From Phlebopus portentosus (Eukaryota > Basidiomycota > Agaricomycetes > Boletales > Boletinellaceae), in NCBI GenBank assembly GCA_037892935.1, contig JAYXKI010000012.1, positions 1,116,001 through 1,180,000 of the forward strand: DNA of 64,000 nt, in the 5' to 3' direction. The notes beneath the pieces are model-generated. The model did not search any database, had not been told where the DNA came from, and worked only from the letters and a program-made list of their open reading frames with translations. Below are positions 32,604 through 44,792 of the stretch, one piece after another (within the stretch, counting starts at the first letter, position 1; every line of letters begins with the position of its first letter). The position numbers and the translations under genes are program-made.

Positions 32604-34468
32604 TATTTATGGGAGCTAGGAAGCTAAGTGGCCGCCAAGCAAGATGGGCGACATTTCTCAGCAGATTTCAATTTTGAATCGAGTATCGATCTGGAACCAA
32701 GAATTTACGAGTGGATGCATTATCAAGAAGGCCAGACTACGAACAGGGCCAAGAGGACCAGCCAGAACAAGTCCTACTTCCTCTGCAATTGTTCAGAACA
32801 TCGGACCTGCCCATGCGCACAGTACGGGTATTTGAGCTTACAGGGGGTCCAGAACTGGGAGAGAAGATTTGAGACGCCTATGAATGATCCAAAGAGCCAG
32901 CAATCGGAATGTTCAAGGAAGGATATTGGTGGAAGGATGATAAATTGGTTATCCCACCAGATGAAGAAGTTAAAAAGGAAATTGTATGACAGTACCATGA
33001 CGCACTGGTGTCGGGACACCCGGGGTTACAGAAGACTATAGACAAACTGGAAAGAAGAGTTTGGTGGCTGAAGATAAGGGAATGGGTCGAAGAATATGTG
33101 TGCACATGCGACATATGCCAGAGGATAAAAACGCAATGAGGAAAGACACAACCACCACTGCAACCACTGCAGATAGCGACAAGGCCCTACAAAGAGATTA
33201 CTATGGACTATGTCACTGGACTCCTGACGACAAGCAAAGGAAATAGTGCGATACTAGTGGTGGTAGACAGGTTCTCTAAAATGGGAACTTTTATACCTAC
33301 TACAGTAAATGCAAACTCGAAGACCACTGCAGATTTAATGATCAATTATGTCTACAGTAAGGTTGGGACTCCGAAGACAGTGATCAGCGACAGGGGACCT
33401 CAATTCACTAGCTGGTTTACAGAACAGGTGAACCAGACCCTCGGGATCGAGATGAAGCTTAGTACGGCATATTATCCACAAACAGATAGGCAAACAGAGC
33501 GAGTAAATCAAGAAATGGAACAGCTGTTACGTTGCTATTCTAGCTTGCAGCAGGACAATTGGGATGAACATCTGCCTATGGCAGAATTTGCTTACAATAG
33601 TCAATCTCACTCTAGTACAGGCAAGACGCCATTTGAATTGGTGTACGGATTTCAACCGGAATTAGAATTCAAGCTTCCAATCCGAGGAACACCAGACTAT
33701 GTGGCTATGCAAAGGAAGAATCAAGAAGAAGCAACGAAGGTGCTGGAGAAGGCACGAGACGCGATGAAGAGATTTGCAGATAGACATCGAGGCCCGATGC
33801 CGTCATTTGAAGTTGGCGATAAAGTTATGCTAGATGGCCGGAATCTAACCTTGCTAGTTCCCATGAGGAAACTAGGGGATAGGAACCTGGGACCTTATCA
33901 AGTTATCGTGAAGCATGGGCTAGTCAACTACGAGTTGGATCTCCCAAAGGAGTTGAGGATCCACCCGGTGTTCTATGCAGGACTATTAATTCCCTATCGA
34001 GAAAGGAAAGATCTGGCACAGAGAACAAGACCACCACCAGAAGTTATCACTGGAGAAACTGAGTATGAGGTTGAAGCGATCCGGGACATAAGGAAAAGGC
34101 ATGGAAAATGGGAGTATCAGGTTAAATGGCTCGGCTACCCAGAGGAAGAAAATACCTGGGAACCTATGGAAGGACTGCGCAATGCCCCAGAGAAATTGCG
34201 GGAGTATCATGAGAGGAATCGTTGGCCGGACACGATAGATCTTCCCTCTAGAAAGAAGATTGCAGATATTATAGACTCTACGCAGAGAGTCATCGACATC
34301 AAGAAAGAAGATGACGAGTTCCTGAGGACGGCACTAGGAGAGTCCATAGCTCAGAGGGTAATCAAGAGAAGAAGATACCAGAGCAAGACAGGTATCAAGC
34401 AGCAAGATTTCGGTTATCCAGAATGGCACAAGCGTCATTGGAGAGCCGCAAAAAGGCCATTCACTTGA
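32604..34468 (+). pseudogene. Gypsy integrase with C-terminal chromodomain
   Basis: The N-terminal part (32604-33202) is split between frames; the HHCC zinc domain is readable as HDALVSGHPGLQKTIDKL and CTCDICQRIK. From 33203 a single 421-codon ORF contains the catalytic core: MDYVTGL, VVVDRFSKM, VISDRGPQFTSWF (second Asp), and the third acidic residue in RQTERVNQEMEQLL. Then GPYQV and HPVFYAG, and a chromodomain (YEVEAIRDIRKRHGKWEYQV, KWLGYPEEENTWEPMEGL). Chromodomains direct integration to methylated-histone chromatin, so this is a chromovirus. This half of the gene is the best preserved. Confidence 0.9.
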
Positions 34469-35015
34469 AACAAAGCGCTGCCAGTTCACAGATGGGATCT
34501 GCCGGATGACAAAGGGAATCCTTTATATAAGGATTGGTTTTGGGCTGACTCCTCAGATAGTGAGTGCAGCAAGGCTTAGGAAGGCCTCATATTTGACCTG
34601 AACAAGTCATTAAACTATTCCTAGCATGTTGGGAAGCATCTAGCATGTTGGAAGCCGACACGCAGTGAGGCTTTGAATTGATGAGCAAATTGTCACATGG
34701 CTGTCACCTTTCTCTGAGAACAGGTTGAGCGTCAATCACGTGGTTGCCGCCCTTTCATCCAAACAGGAAGTGTTTAGGTCACATGACTGCTGCACTTTTG
34801 TCTGGACGGGTTGTGCATCAGGTCACATGATCAATAACAAGATATGGACTCTGGATGTACAGTGCTACAGTTATTCCAGATAAGAGGAATAAGCCACTGG
34901 TACACAAGAAGGGTCTGGCCTAGGAAGCAACAATATGAAACAGCAAGATTATGGTTACCACAATTAAGGGATCCACACTCTCCTTGCAGTCCAATTTGGA
35001 TCTTAAGGGGAGGAA
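34469..35015. other. Gypsy 3' untranslated region with polypurine tract
   Basis: No gene. Ends in the polypurine tract TTAAGGGGAGGAA next to the 3' LTR at 35016. Paired words GTCACATG and GGTCACATGA occur at 34690-34830. Confidence 0.6.
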
Positions 35016-36619
35016 TGTTACGAAAATTGTGGATATACAATGCAGTGTAGAATCAGACACTTTACACACCGAATTATGCAGCCTAATCAAGAGCACTTCA
35101 AAAGGCTTCAAGGACAGACTAGTGGAGGTGATTCTCACTCATTAATGCAGCAAGGACCTGTGGAGGTAGCTGCAGAAGATATTCAAGAGGAACCTGATCG
35201 ACGATATTATGAAGACGAATGCGACGAGAGGGAGGACCCATATGATTTGCAGGAAGGACTAGCTGGAATGCACATTGGACATACTCCTCCACCCGAGTGA
35301 AGCTACATGCAGATGGAGGAATGGAACATCGCAAGATACGTGGAACTCCTGCAGAAGAGACGATATCGACATAGTGCAACCAGACGCTTTGTTCACAAAA
35401 GCCTGGTCTGTACGAACTGTTATTTGGCATACCAAAGGAGTTGGGTTCTTTCGGAGTGGCTCCTCAAGAACTTCGTGGAACGCTTAGTAACCAGGGAAGG
35501 AGCTGACGTCAAGATTCAACATAAGCCCGGACCCTCGGAATGAATATTAGACTAACTGATGCCAAACCACAGAATAAGTGCATACGATCATAAGGTATCC
35601 ATATGGCTCGGCGATAGAGATATCTATGCACTGAAGGTCTGCGTGAGAGCTTGGATCAATCAGCATCATCACCAGACCTTGTGTCAAAACACTGCAGTGG
35701 AAGTCGATTGGCCAGTCTATTACAGGGCACCATCGGATGTCGAAAGTCTTATTGAGGAAGCAACGGATCGAATGCTAGAAGCATGGGAACAATCGGAAGA
35801 AGGGGTTATTACAGTCGACGAATAGCGCGAGACGAATCATCTGGGAAGAAGGTTCAGGTTAACGACAGGTACCAGACTACAATTCTCCGACATCGATATA
35901 GCGGCAAGGCATAGAAGGGTATCTGCCAAGTTTACACAGCTGCCAAGGTTATTCTCTGAAGATCGGCAGGGGTTGCCAATTCCAAATCCCGAGATAACGG
36001 TCAGCCCCATGATGGAAGACTAATGGCAGAAGCTCAGGCGGAGTAACGGAGCGCCGGCGAAGCGAGATCACAGCACATGGAAGAAGTCTCTCATGGGAGA
36101 ATTGGCATTAAGGATTAACATGTGATAGGAATGGAGATCGATAGAAGCCTGGGGAAAGCTTCTTTGGAATGGAGGAAGAGAAGGGCCTGCCTAATAGGGA
36201 AAGAAGTGGTCGGTGGTGCTACCAGGAGTTTCGGTAGCGCCACCAGAGTTGTCAGTGGTACCACCGACTCGAGAAAGTGGTGGTGAAACCAGCTGAAACA
36301 TATTGTCCTAACCAATGGCGAGGCAGAGTCGGTAGTATTTAGTAGTCGGTAGTATTCAGTAGAAATTTATTTAAGGCGCCAGTTGAGCGGGGTGTTGTCC
36401 CTCAGCGATATTATTTTGTACTCTCAATCATAGCTGTACCCCTTTGATTGAACCTCTGCTCTACTGCTGGGTTAAGCTTGAGCCTATAGCTCGCTTCTTA
36501 GTAGTACATCTAACCTTCGCTACTCTACTCTCCAATTATACATTGTCAGAAGGAGGAAGCAGGGACTTGTTCTGGTACGCTCGGACTAACCACCTCATCT
36601 GAAAACTACGGTCCTAACA
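35016..36619 (+). repeat. Gypsy 3' long terminal repeat
   Basis: 1604 bp, TG...CA, paired with 16182-17786. Followed by GCCAT, the presumed target duplication. Scattered single-base differences between the two LTRs show the insertion is not recent. Confidence 0.9.
35040..35825 (+). pseudogene. ORF carried inside the gypsy LTR (3' copy)
   Basis: Same frame and length as 16206-16991. TGA at 35298-35300 is shared with the 5' copy. The second stop of the 5' copy is Arg here, while TGA and TAG at 35541-35552 (SE*ILD*LMPN) are new. The two copies together imply an ancestral ORF of about 260 codons within the LTR. Confidence 0.5.
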
Positions 36620-38115
36620 GCCATAGTCCAGATGGCACATGCACTATTCTTTGATCAGCCATCAAGGCAGAAGAATCACGGCATCGAGTTTGCATGCATT
36701 GATCACAAGTCTCCAGATCTCAGATCTGCATTCTAGACAAAGAGATTTGACCCTGCAACCTCGTCCACAGTCCCTCTCCTTTGTAAAACCTCGCAGACTT
36801 ACTTTGTCAGGCTAGCCAAAGCCTTTTCGAGTCATTTCCCCGAGTTCTGCTTTGTTCCGCTCAAAGAGATCCAGTTCTGAAGGTTTTGCTCATATTCTGA
36901 CCTTTCTATATGCGTCCCCTTTAATCTATTATGCTCTCGTTCCAGACATGCTCAGTATTGTTTCTTTTGACTTATGTATCCCTTAAACCATTCATATGCG
37001 CTCCTCTCCTTTGTAGATAGTGATATGCATTCCTTTTTCTTTATGACATATGTTCTCTGACCAATGGGAGGCTCAGTCTTAGACATTTAGTATAAATATA
37101 GCACAACTCTCGTAGTAGAGGGACAGCTTAGTGGGAGCTTAGCTAAGCAGTTCTCACATTGTCTCAAAGTCCCTCATCCTCTAGTCTACTTGTTCGTAGT
37201 GGACTCTCTCGTCTCTATAGTCTAATATACGACATTTCGTGTTCTGTACAGTTGATCAGTGATCTCTCTTTGCAGTAGAGCCGTTCATGTGTTTGTATAG
37301 TTTGCTGTCATTGTATAAAGGCTCCTCTTACTTCTCTCACCCAAATTGAAACCTCCATACGTGTTCCGAACTGTTTTGCCCAGTTTCGCTTGTAATCCAG
37401 TTACTCTGCATGCTACTTGCATTTGGTCTCGCAACACCTTCTCCTCTCTATTGTCATCAGGAAAGGACACCATATCACCCCTTTCCTCCTGACATTCCTC
37501 TCCCTGCTTCCTCAAGTCATTGCCCAGCATTATTTTGCATTATTTTAATCGGAAACAGTCAGTTCCATCATCCCACACATATCCTTCAATTCTCTCAGTC
37601 CCCCTCCATCATCGTTTTGCACCTCCATCCCTCGCATCATATTTCAACACACTCAGCAATTGTTCTTCGTTCATCGTATCGCATTTCGAATTGTTACACC
37701 ATGTTCTGACACTTTAGACTACAAGTGAGATCGACTGCAGTCGCTTACCAGTGTGTTAGCACAGTTGATTAGTCATGTTCGGGTTGGTGGTTCGACTAGC
37801 GTAGCTTAGTTAGTTTAGTTCTTGTGCCTTGGGTTAGTCAGCTTTAGTCTAGAGCTCGCAGCTGAGCCGGAGAGTCAATTTAGCCTTTGCACCGCCACCG
37901 TCGATCTTGGAAGAAGTTCACCCTCGGAATTCTTCCTCGAGCGCTTTCCTCACATCCCTCAGTTCTCACTAAGCCACTCCATTGTATATCCCTATTTCCC
38001 TCCATTCCTTTGTGCCCTTAGCCTGGGTGTAACTCTCTGCTGACTGCTTGAAGGTATTCTAGGGCAGCCTCTCAAACTATATACTCCCTGTCCAGCATCA
38101 GAACGTCCACAGGAG
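36620..38115. mobile_element. Right part of an LTR-like element interrupted by the gypsy
   Basis: About 1.5 kb with no protein family recognised. A TATA-like AGTATAAATATAGCAC at 37089-37104 is followed by CT-rich leader-like sequence, as in a retrotransposon LTR. With 16056-16181 it would form a roughly 1.6-kb element, perhaps a solo LTR, lying between the two halves of repeat R1. Confidence 0.4.
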
Positions 38116-38940
38116 TTTTAATGGTCACAGGCATAAACGGCAATATACGAGCACCTAAGAAGCATGCCACAAGTACATAACCCCATGGACTACTTAACAC
38201 CGCCGACCAGTAGTTACCACCACCGACTTATTACTGCTGACTATCACCTTAACACCACCAACCAAACTTCCAATCTGACCCGATCAAAAGAAGTCAAGAA
38301 GCGATTAAACTACTAGAAGCTCAAGAAGTCTAGAACGTGACTACCAAAGCCTAATGCCTAACAACTAAAGTCTAAAGGCTAATCCGAGCCCAATAGAAAC
38401 ATCACTGGCATTCTAGCACTGTCAGACTTGTGCCCAAGTGTACATAGTTCTTTATGAGATATACTTCACAGTATGTCATGCTATAAGCAAAATGTGTGAC
38501 TGCCAGATTGAAGTCCAATGTCACACACAAGAAGCATTACATGCCAATCCACCAAATCCTATAATACCCAAGCGACATGAGGAACTCATTATTATAACTC
38601 AAACCCCTCGAGCTGCAGACCCGATAACTTGGAAGATACTAGGATGGTACAAACCAGAGCTGCATAATTCATGTCCAGCTTCTACAGTACAAGCGAACCT
38701 TTATTTACCAAGGAACACAAATCTGGACACCAAGCAACTACAACTGGTACTCCAACGAAGGATATGGCAATACATTTGCAACATAAGACTTCCAGGCAAA
38801 GCACGGCTAGTCACTCGAACACAACTGCATCCCCCAGCTGAACTCATACAGATCATGATATGCATTGGACCATACTCTACACTAACCCGACATCTCAATA
38901 CCGATGTGCAAGTTGTGCTTACACCCTTTGGACCATAAGA
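38116..38940 (+). repeat. Repeat R1, right fragment with ORF
   Basis: 38116-38750 aligns with 48567-49191; this copy keeps many C and CG where the 48-kb copy has T or TG/CA. It contains an ORF at 38438-38938 (LPGKARLVTRTQLHPPAELI among its words) of unknown family. The 48-kb copy is cut by a copia LTR, so the ORF is complete only here. Confidence 0.65.
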
Positions 38941-39530
38941 CGAACAGTGAAGAGTCACATATTGAGCAGCCTATATTGCATCAAGAGCTACAATCCCACC
39001 TGGTGATAGAATTGATGTCATAATAGAGCACTGACAGTGGAGCTTTCTATACTGGAACAGCACCTTTATTGTCTCAGTCAGCAACCCCACAGAATTCCAT
39101 CATAGTGGAGATACATTGGAGCAAAGTAGTGCTCAGTGGAGCAGAATGACGAAGGAAGTGATGTAATGATAGAGAGAAGTGGAGCAAGGTGGAGCAAGGT
39201 AGAGTAAAGTGAAGAGAAGATGAGTAAGAAATAGGATGGAAAATAAATTATCTAGAAAGCATAAATAGCATTAGAAGTAGGCCCTCTTTTGATCCTCTTA
39301 ACACACTGATGATAGTGTCCTAACACAACTCACTGTGTGCTTTGTACTACTACACCTCTTGGAAATCCCAATCTGCTCTTACTCTACCTTATCTCTGAAA
39401 GCATCTCTAACTAGGACTGCAACTAGGAAGGATAGTAAGGGGACCACGTGGTACAGCTAAACGTGGGTAGATAGATCATCTCTGCACAACATACTGCTGC
39501 TTAGGCAAAAGGATCAAAACCGGTGTAACT
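38941..39530. other. Noncoding region with short GTGGAGCAA repeats
   Basis: GTGGAGCAAGGTGGAGCAAGG and related words cluster at 39100-39215. Possibly LTR- or leader-derived. No gene seen. Confidence 0.35.
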
Positions 39531-40680
39531 CCGAACCTACACCTCTAACAGCAATACCATGAGGAGCAAGACAACTACTATCAATGTTGGTTCAAAGCCC
39601 TGCAGGACCCCAAAACGACTCTTGCTTAGGTGCTCAATTGCTTTAAAAATGTGGCTGTACCCAAGGAGCTTAGAGATAAAGATGGTATTCAAGACAAATT
39701 TATTCTTGAAATAGTGCTATAATTACGACAGAGCTTTTCTTGGCGTGCATAGTTGGACTATTTACAATCTTCATAGGAGAAGCAGTTGGAAGATGGAGGA
39801 CAAGTACAAAAGCAAAAGGCAGATGACAATAGTGGCACATATGGAGGTCCGCAACCTTGACTCAACCTTAACATGTCAACCTTAATCTATAGTTATGCTG
39901 CTGAAGGGCTCGAGAGGGCTCATTTAATTTATCCAAATATGGGCCTGCCTTCTCAAAATACTGGCAAGCCCTCTGCCCTCCTTTCTCATGAGCATATCCC
40001 AACCTCCAGTGATAAATATTCCACCTATCACGCTTCTTCAAAAAAGCAGGAGAAAAATTTGGAGATGAAGAAAATTGTTATCAAGAGACTTAATGAATTC
40101 AAGAAAGAATTCAAAATATACTGAAAGTGTCTTTATATACTCCTTTCCAACACCAAATGTTGTCTTATAGTAACTGGCTCATCGGTATTGAGAAGTACAT
40201 TGAACCATCTAGTACACGCCAGGTGCTTATATGATAAGGATTATAAGGAGAGCTTACAAGACATTGCATAGTTGTTTAAGATGGCTCAGCAGGGCCTCAT
40301 TGCTGATACTTCACTGTCAAAGGGATTCTCCAACTTACTGAAAGATGAAAAAGAAACACAACATACTGAGGAACTCTAAGAGGCACATATGCATCTTATA
40401 AAGGATAATTACTTAGATAAGAATGGCATGTCGCTGGAGAAAGCAATTAATTCATTTATCAAAGCAGAGTTGAAGGGTGGAAAAGAAATGATATATTCAG
40501 ATAGCATTATTCTATTGAAATAGTTAGATTCAGTTAAGCCTGTTTAGATGAATCAGGATCTGGAAATGACAGGTTTGAAGGCAGAGGCAGCATGAGTTAG
40601 GCCAGAGACCATTCAGCCTTGCTTTATAGTCAGAGGCTAAAAGTACTATGAACTGGATGATCACTTGCTCTCCACAGGTA
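39531..40680 (+). pseudogene. Degenerate element-associated gene, unknown function
   Basis: Coding-like words interrupted by stops: YHEEQDNYYQCWFKALQDPK, VAVPKELRDKDGIQDKFILE, the open stretch 39873-40124, then GMSLEKAINSFIKAELKGGK and DSIILLK. From about 40395 onward it matches the C-terminal part of the 9970-11719 pseudogene. Upstream the two are unrelated by eye. Not recognised. Confidence 0.4.
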
Positions 40681-41870
40681 GAATTATGCCCTCTTTAACT
40701 CTCCTTTGTTTTGTTTGGAGGCTGTTATTTGAAAGGATCTCCTCCCATATCTATATTTGACTCAGTTTTCTTATGCAGGTATGTTGACTCTATTTGCAGC
40801 TATTTGTATATAAAGAGCTTGCTGTGTTAGATCACTACACAATAGCTCCATTTCCCTTGCCTTGTAATACATGTACAGTAGGAGTTACTATGTCATACTC
40901 CTCTTGTCTCCTATCATAAGTATTCTGTTCTTCTATATGAAATCTGCCTCTGTATTTTTCCTATATGTTAGCACATGTATAAATCGGATTGTATTCTTTA
41001 GTAGCGGTGATGCATAGTAGTAATAGTTTAAGTTCTGCCTACTTTCATTTTATTGAGAGTTTGTCATAAGTTGGAATTATTTTTTTGTAGATAGTGAGCT
41101 TGTCCATGTGAGCTATATACTGAGTAATAATGAACACAACAAATTATAGCTAACTGATCTGTTGCTGAGACTTTTTGGTCTGCTCTGGCTTGAGATGCAA
41201 AGATGAATTTGAAGATGTTGATAGACTTAGTTCCAAAGGCTGCTGTATATTCTCTTTAGTGTCGACTGGATGAGATAGGTAGTGAAGAGTGGGTACTGAC
41301 CTGTTGATAATCAAAACTTGCACAGACTCTAATATTCCTATCAAAAAATAATTATAGCAGAAATAGTTAAGTTTTTCTGTTAAAGTATGTGAGTTATGAT
41401 GGGTAAGAGGGTAAGAGGGAGAGAAATCTGCATGTAGGCATGCTGGAGGACTGCCTTTCTCTATAAAGGACACCTCATTTTAGCCACAAAACTCATACAT
41501 AGATACTACCTATTCTTACATAAATTTATACCCATTCTTGTATGAATTTATCTGCTTGAATCATATCTTTATAAGCGGTATATCGTGAGCTATAATTTTT
41601 TCACTGTCTGAGGGAGGGGGTTGAGGTACCAACTTGATAAGGTTGTCTTTCTTGTGTTGTCACTTATACACCACATTGTTTGGAAAATTTTACACCTGTA
41701 GAAGTGCATTTTTGAGTACTTTTTTTTCACTATAATAGTATATCTTAATGTATAATATTGAGTGAGCAATTAGCCATTTTGTTTATTTTGCTTTTTGAGG
41801 GCACGATGTGAGTGAAAAATTATGTGATTTTAGCTTTTCTTATTACTTTTGCAAACAGCTGTAATGTACT
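40395..41870 (+). repeat. Dispersed repeat module, copy 2
   Basis: Reverse-orientation partner of 8735-10160. Contains an antisense ORF 41473-41150 equivalent to 9116-9454. Ends near 41870 with AAATATC words like those bordering copy 1. Confidence 0.75.
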
Positions 41871-42080
41871 ACATTTTAAATATCATTTTAAATATCATGC
41901 CTGATGATTATATACACAATGAGTGGGTGACATTTAGGCACAATAAGGAAGATTAGAGGGTACATTAAGAGAACATTATGAGTGAAAAGAGGGTATATAA
42001 AGGGTGCATAGAGAGCATGCAGAGAGCAAGCTGTGGAAGACTTCTCTGTTAAAAATATAATGTGCTAATTTTATTTATAG
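41871..42080. other. AT-rich spacer
   Basis: Short spacer between the repeat module and the aldo-keto reductase relic. TTATTTATAG at its end could be the acceptor site of that gene's intron. Confidence 0.3.
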
Positions 42081-42918
42081 GAGTCTCGATGAGATGTATG
42101 AGATACTTGAAGAACTTTGCAAGAAAGGAAAGATTAAGTTTATTGGCATATCAGAACTGAGAGTAAAGACATTGAGGAAGGCAGCCAAGGTATTTAAGTC
42201 CTGTTTTGAGTGTCATTTCTCACTACTGAGATCTGAGTCATATTTCAGATAGTGAAGATAGATACTCTTCAAATTGAGTATTCTTCTTAAACAACTGATA
42301 TAGAAAAAATAAGAGAATTAATTCACACTAGCTTGGTCAAGGACTGACATATTCTAATAGACAGAATTGTTTAAACAGCTAGAGAACTTGAAATTCTAGT
42401 CATAGCGTATTTCTCTCTAGATCATAGATTCTTGATGATAAGTTGCATATACACTATAAATTAAACAGTTGTATAGACTTACCTTTATCTCAGAGCTATT
42501 TCAAGTCTTCTGAAGAACTTAATCTAAATGACTGTCATTGTATTCATCTATGTTTTTCCTAAAAATTTTTTATAAAGAACCTTAAAGTAGGATGTTCTTT
42601 CAACTTTCATTTTCTTTAAGAAGGCTAAAAACAAATTTTATTTCTTTAGGGCCAGATTGTCAAAAAGCTTAAATCTATTACATTCAGAAAGAAAATTACA
42701 CCTGCTCAACTTGCACTTATATGAGTCACTGTACAAAAAACTGACATCATCTTTATACTGAGAATAAAGACTATTTTTCATCTTGAGAAGAACTGGGCCT
42801 CGTACAATATAATTTTCTTGCCTAAAGAGTTAAAGAAACTATATAAAATGATTGACAGCTTTACAACTAGTGGCAAGTGTTACCTGAAACAGATGATAAA
42901 ATATATCAGCAAATAAAT
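42081..42918 (+). pseudogene. Aldo-keto reductase pseudogene (C-terminal two thirds)
   Basis: Reads LDEMYEILEELCKKGKIKFI then GISELRVKTLRKAAK, a probable intron, VKIDTLQIEYSS, TARELEILVIAYFSLDHRFL, and later KITPAQLALI, VQKTDIIFILRIKTIFHLEKN and ELKKLYKMIDS. These follow the order of the NADPH-dependent aldo-keto reductase barrel (lysine/serine region, AYSPLGRG-type loop, PxPGxK-type nucleotide loop). Many stops and substitutions such as the loss of PLG show long decay. The N-terminus with the catalytic Asp/Tyr is missing. Confidence 0.72.
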
Positions 42919-43063
42919 ATATTGTCCTATAGAGGATAGAAAAGTGATTATAGTTCAAAATTTAGGAGGCTAGAAGTAGTACATGTATAATTGTATAATG
43001 TAATGATATATACAGCTGGGTGATAAAAGTGATGGTCACTATCACGCTTGACCGTAACTCATA

Positions 43064-44684
43064 CAGTTACTCAAAAAACTGATGCAATAATTAATGTGTT
43101 TTGACTGTTTCCCTTATAACTCTACAACTACTGTAGCTACACAAAAATAAAAAATACTCTCAGAAAGTGGTGAATCTCAGCTTTGTGGCAATAAATATAT
43201 CATAAAAAAATTCAAAAATTTGACGAAGTTATGAAGTGATGATCACATGATACTCATTGTATTAGTTTTTTGACTGTCATTTCAGAAACATAAAAATCAT
43301 TCATATCTTAGTCAATTCTCTATTGTTTTCTATCAAATAAGTTTCTATAGGTAGTACATGGTCATGTGACTTTGTTTATATGTTGAAATTTGCCAAAAAG
43401 CATAACCACATCAATTACCATCACCATGAAGTCTATTTCTCCTGCTGATTAAGCTCACATTATTAACCTACTCACTGCTGACCAGACCACTCGCCAGATT
43501 GCCTCTGCTACTGGTTTTAACCAGTCTACCATCTCCAGAATTTGCTCTAAACACTGCCCTGAGCTTGAAAAGGCTTTAGGTGGTCGTCCTTCCAAGCTCA
43601 CTCCTACTAATGCTCATCATGCTGTTTGTCTCATCACCTCTAGCAATGCCAAAACTGTTGTTCAAGTTGCTCATGCACTGCGTACTATTACCAATGACAC
43701 ACTCTCTACACAAACTGTTAGGAACTACTTGAGGAAAGCAGGAATGAAGGCTGTGGTGAAGAAGAAGAAGCCGAAGTTAATGTACAAGTAGAAGCAAGAT
43801 TGTTATGACTTTGCGATTGTCTATCGTTACTGGACTTTGGAGGACTAAAAGAAGGTTGTCTGGTTAGATGAGACTAAAATCAACAGAATTGACTCAGATG
43901 ACAGGCAGTGGATCTGGAAATTTGCTAGGCAGGGCCTCATTAGTAAAGAGGTGAAGGAGTTGCTAAAGTTTAGAAGAGGTTATATTATAGTATGAGGCTG
44001 TATGCTATGATAGGGCACTGAGATTGTATGCAAGATTGATGGAAATATAGATAAGAAGCTCTATACCTAGATCCTGGAGGATGAATTGCAAGGAAGCCTA
44101 AAGCATCATGGTATTAGTGTCGACAATATCATTTTTTAGCATGACAATGACCCTAAACACACTAGTAAAATAGCCACCAGCTAGCTTAAAGTCTATAGTT
44201 TTGAGGTTTGTCTATGGCCAGCACAGTCCCCAGACCTTAACCCCATTGAACACCTCTGGAATTATGTGAAGGATAGGCTGAGAGAGTATGAAAGTCCATC
44301 TGGTGGGATTTTGGAGTTATGGGAGAGAATTGCAGAGAAGTGGAATAAGATTCCTATAGAGGTCTGTCAGAATTTGATAGAGAGTATGCCTAGGAGGATG
44401 GAAGCAGTAATTAAGGCAAAGGAAGCCCACACAAAGTATTAATATAGTTGATTTTTATGTTTTTAAAATGACAGTCAAAAAACTGATGCAATGAGTATCA
44501 TATGATCATTGCTTCATAACTCTGTCAAATTTTTGAATTTTTTTATAATATGTTTATTGCCAGAAAGCTGAGATTCACCACTTTCCGAGAGTATTTTTTA
44601 TTTTTGTGTAGCTACAGTAGTTGTAGAGTTATAAGGGAAACAGTCGAAACACATTAATTATTGCATCAGTTTTTTAAGTAACTG
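43064..44684 (+). mobile_element. Inner Tc1-like element with long terminal inverted repeats
   Basis: 1621 bp. About 220-230 bp at 43064-43295 is repeated inverted at 44460-44684. Outer ends are CAGTTACTCAAAAAACTGAT and its complement with one base changed. TA duplicated at 43062-43063 and 44685-44686. Inserted 51 bp inside the left end of the outer Tc1-like element. Confidence 0.92.
43426..44442 (+). pseudogene. Tc1-like transposase, full-length frame with nine stop codons
   Basis: One uninterrupted frame of 339 codons from ATG to TAA with no indel. It holds a helix-turn-helix (TTRQIASATGFNQSTISRIC), the first catalytic Asp in KVVWLDETKINRID, the second in HDNDPKHTSK and the Glu in QSPDLNPIEHLWNYVKDR. 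Nine internal stops (for example TGA at V*GCM, TAG at F*HDND, TAG at S*LKV) fall where Trp or Gln is expected in the family, so each needs only one C to T or G to A change. Inactive. Confidence 0.85.
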
Positions 44685-44792
44685 TATCTCAATCCTACAA
44701 CTTTATCTTCTCCTCAATCACACAAAACAAAAAATTATGGCTTGATTTTTTGTATGTACATTAATAAGTATCTACAATTAGCTATTATAGTG

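Larger units (their letters stand above)
16182..36619 (+). mobile_element. Ty3/gypsy chromovirus retrotransposon, interrupted by a nested insert
   Basis: Two similar 1.6-kb LTRs begin TGTTACGAAAATTG and end GGTCCTAACA. Flanking 5-mers are GTCAT (16177-16181) and GCCAT (36620-36624), a target duplication with one change. A polypurine tract (AAGGGGAGGAA) immediately precedes the 3' LTR. Order: LTR, leader ORF, Gag, protease, reverse transcriptase, RNase H, integrase, chromodomain, LTR, the standard Ty3/gypsy order. Of the 20.4 kb, about 7.7 kb (22.27-30.01 kb) is a foreign insert inside pol. Premature stops and frameshifts make the copy non-autonomous. Confidence 0.9.

Noticed and set aside
8735..41870. 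The opposite-facing repeat modules as terminal inverted repeats of one 33-kb element
   Set aside because: Each module continues from its own degenerate gene, and the space between is filled by independently nested elements with their own ends and target duplications.
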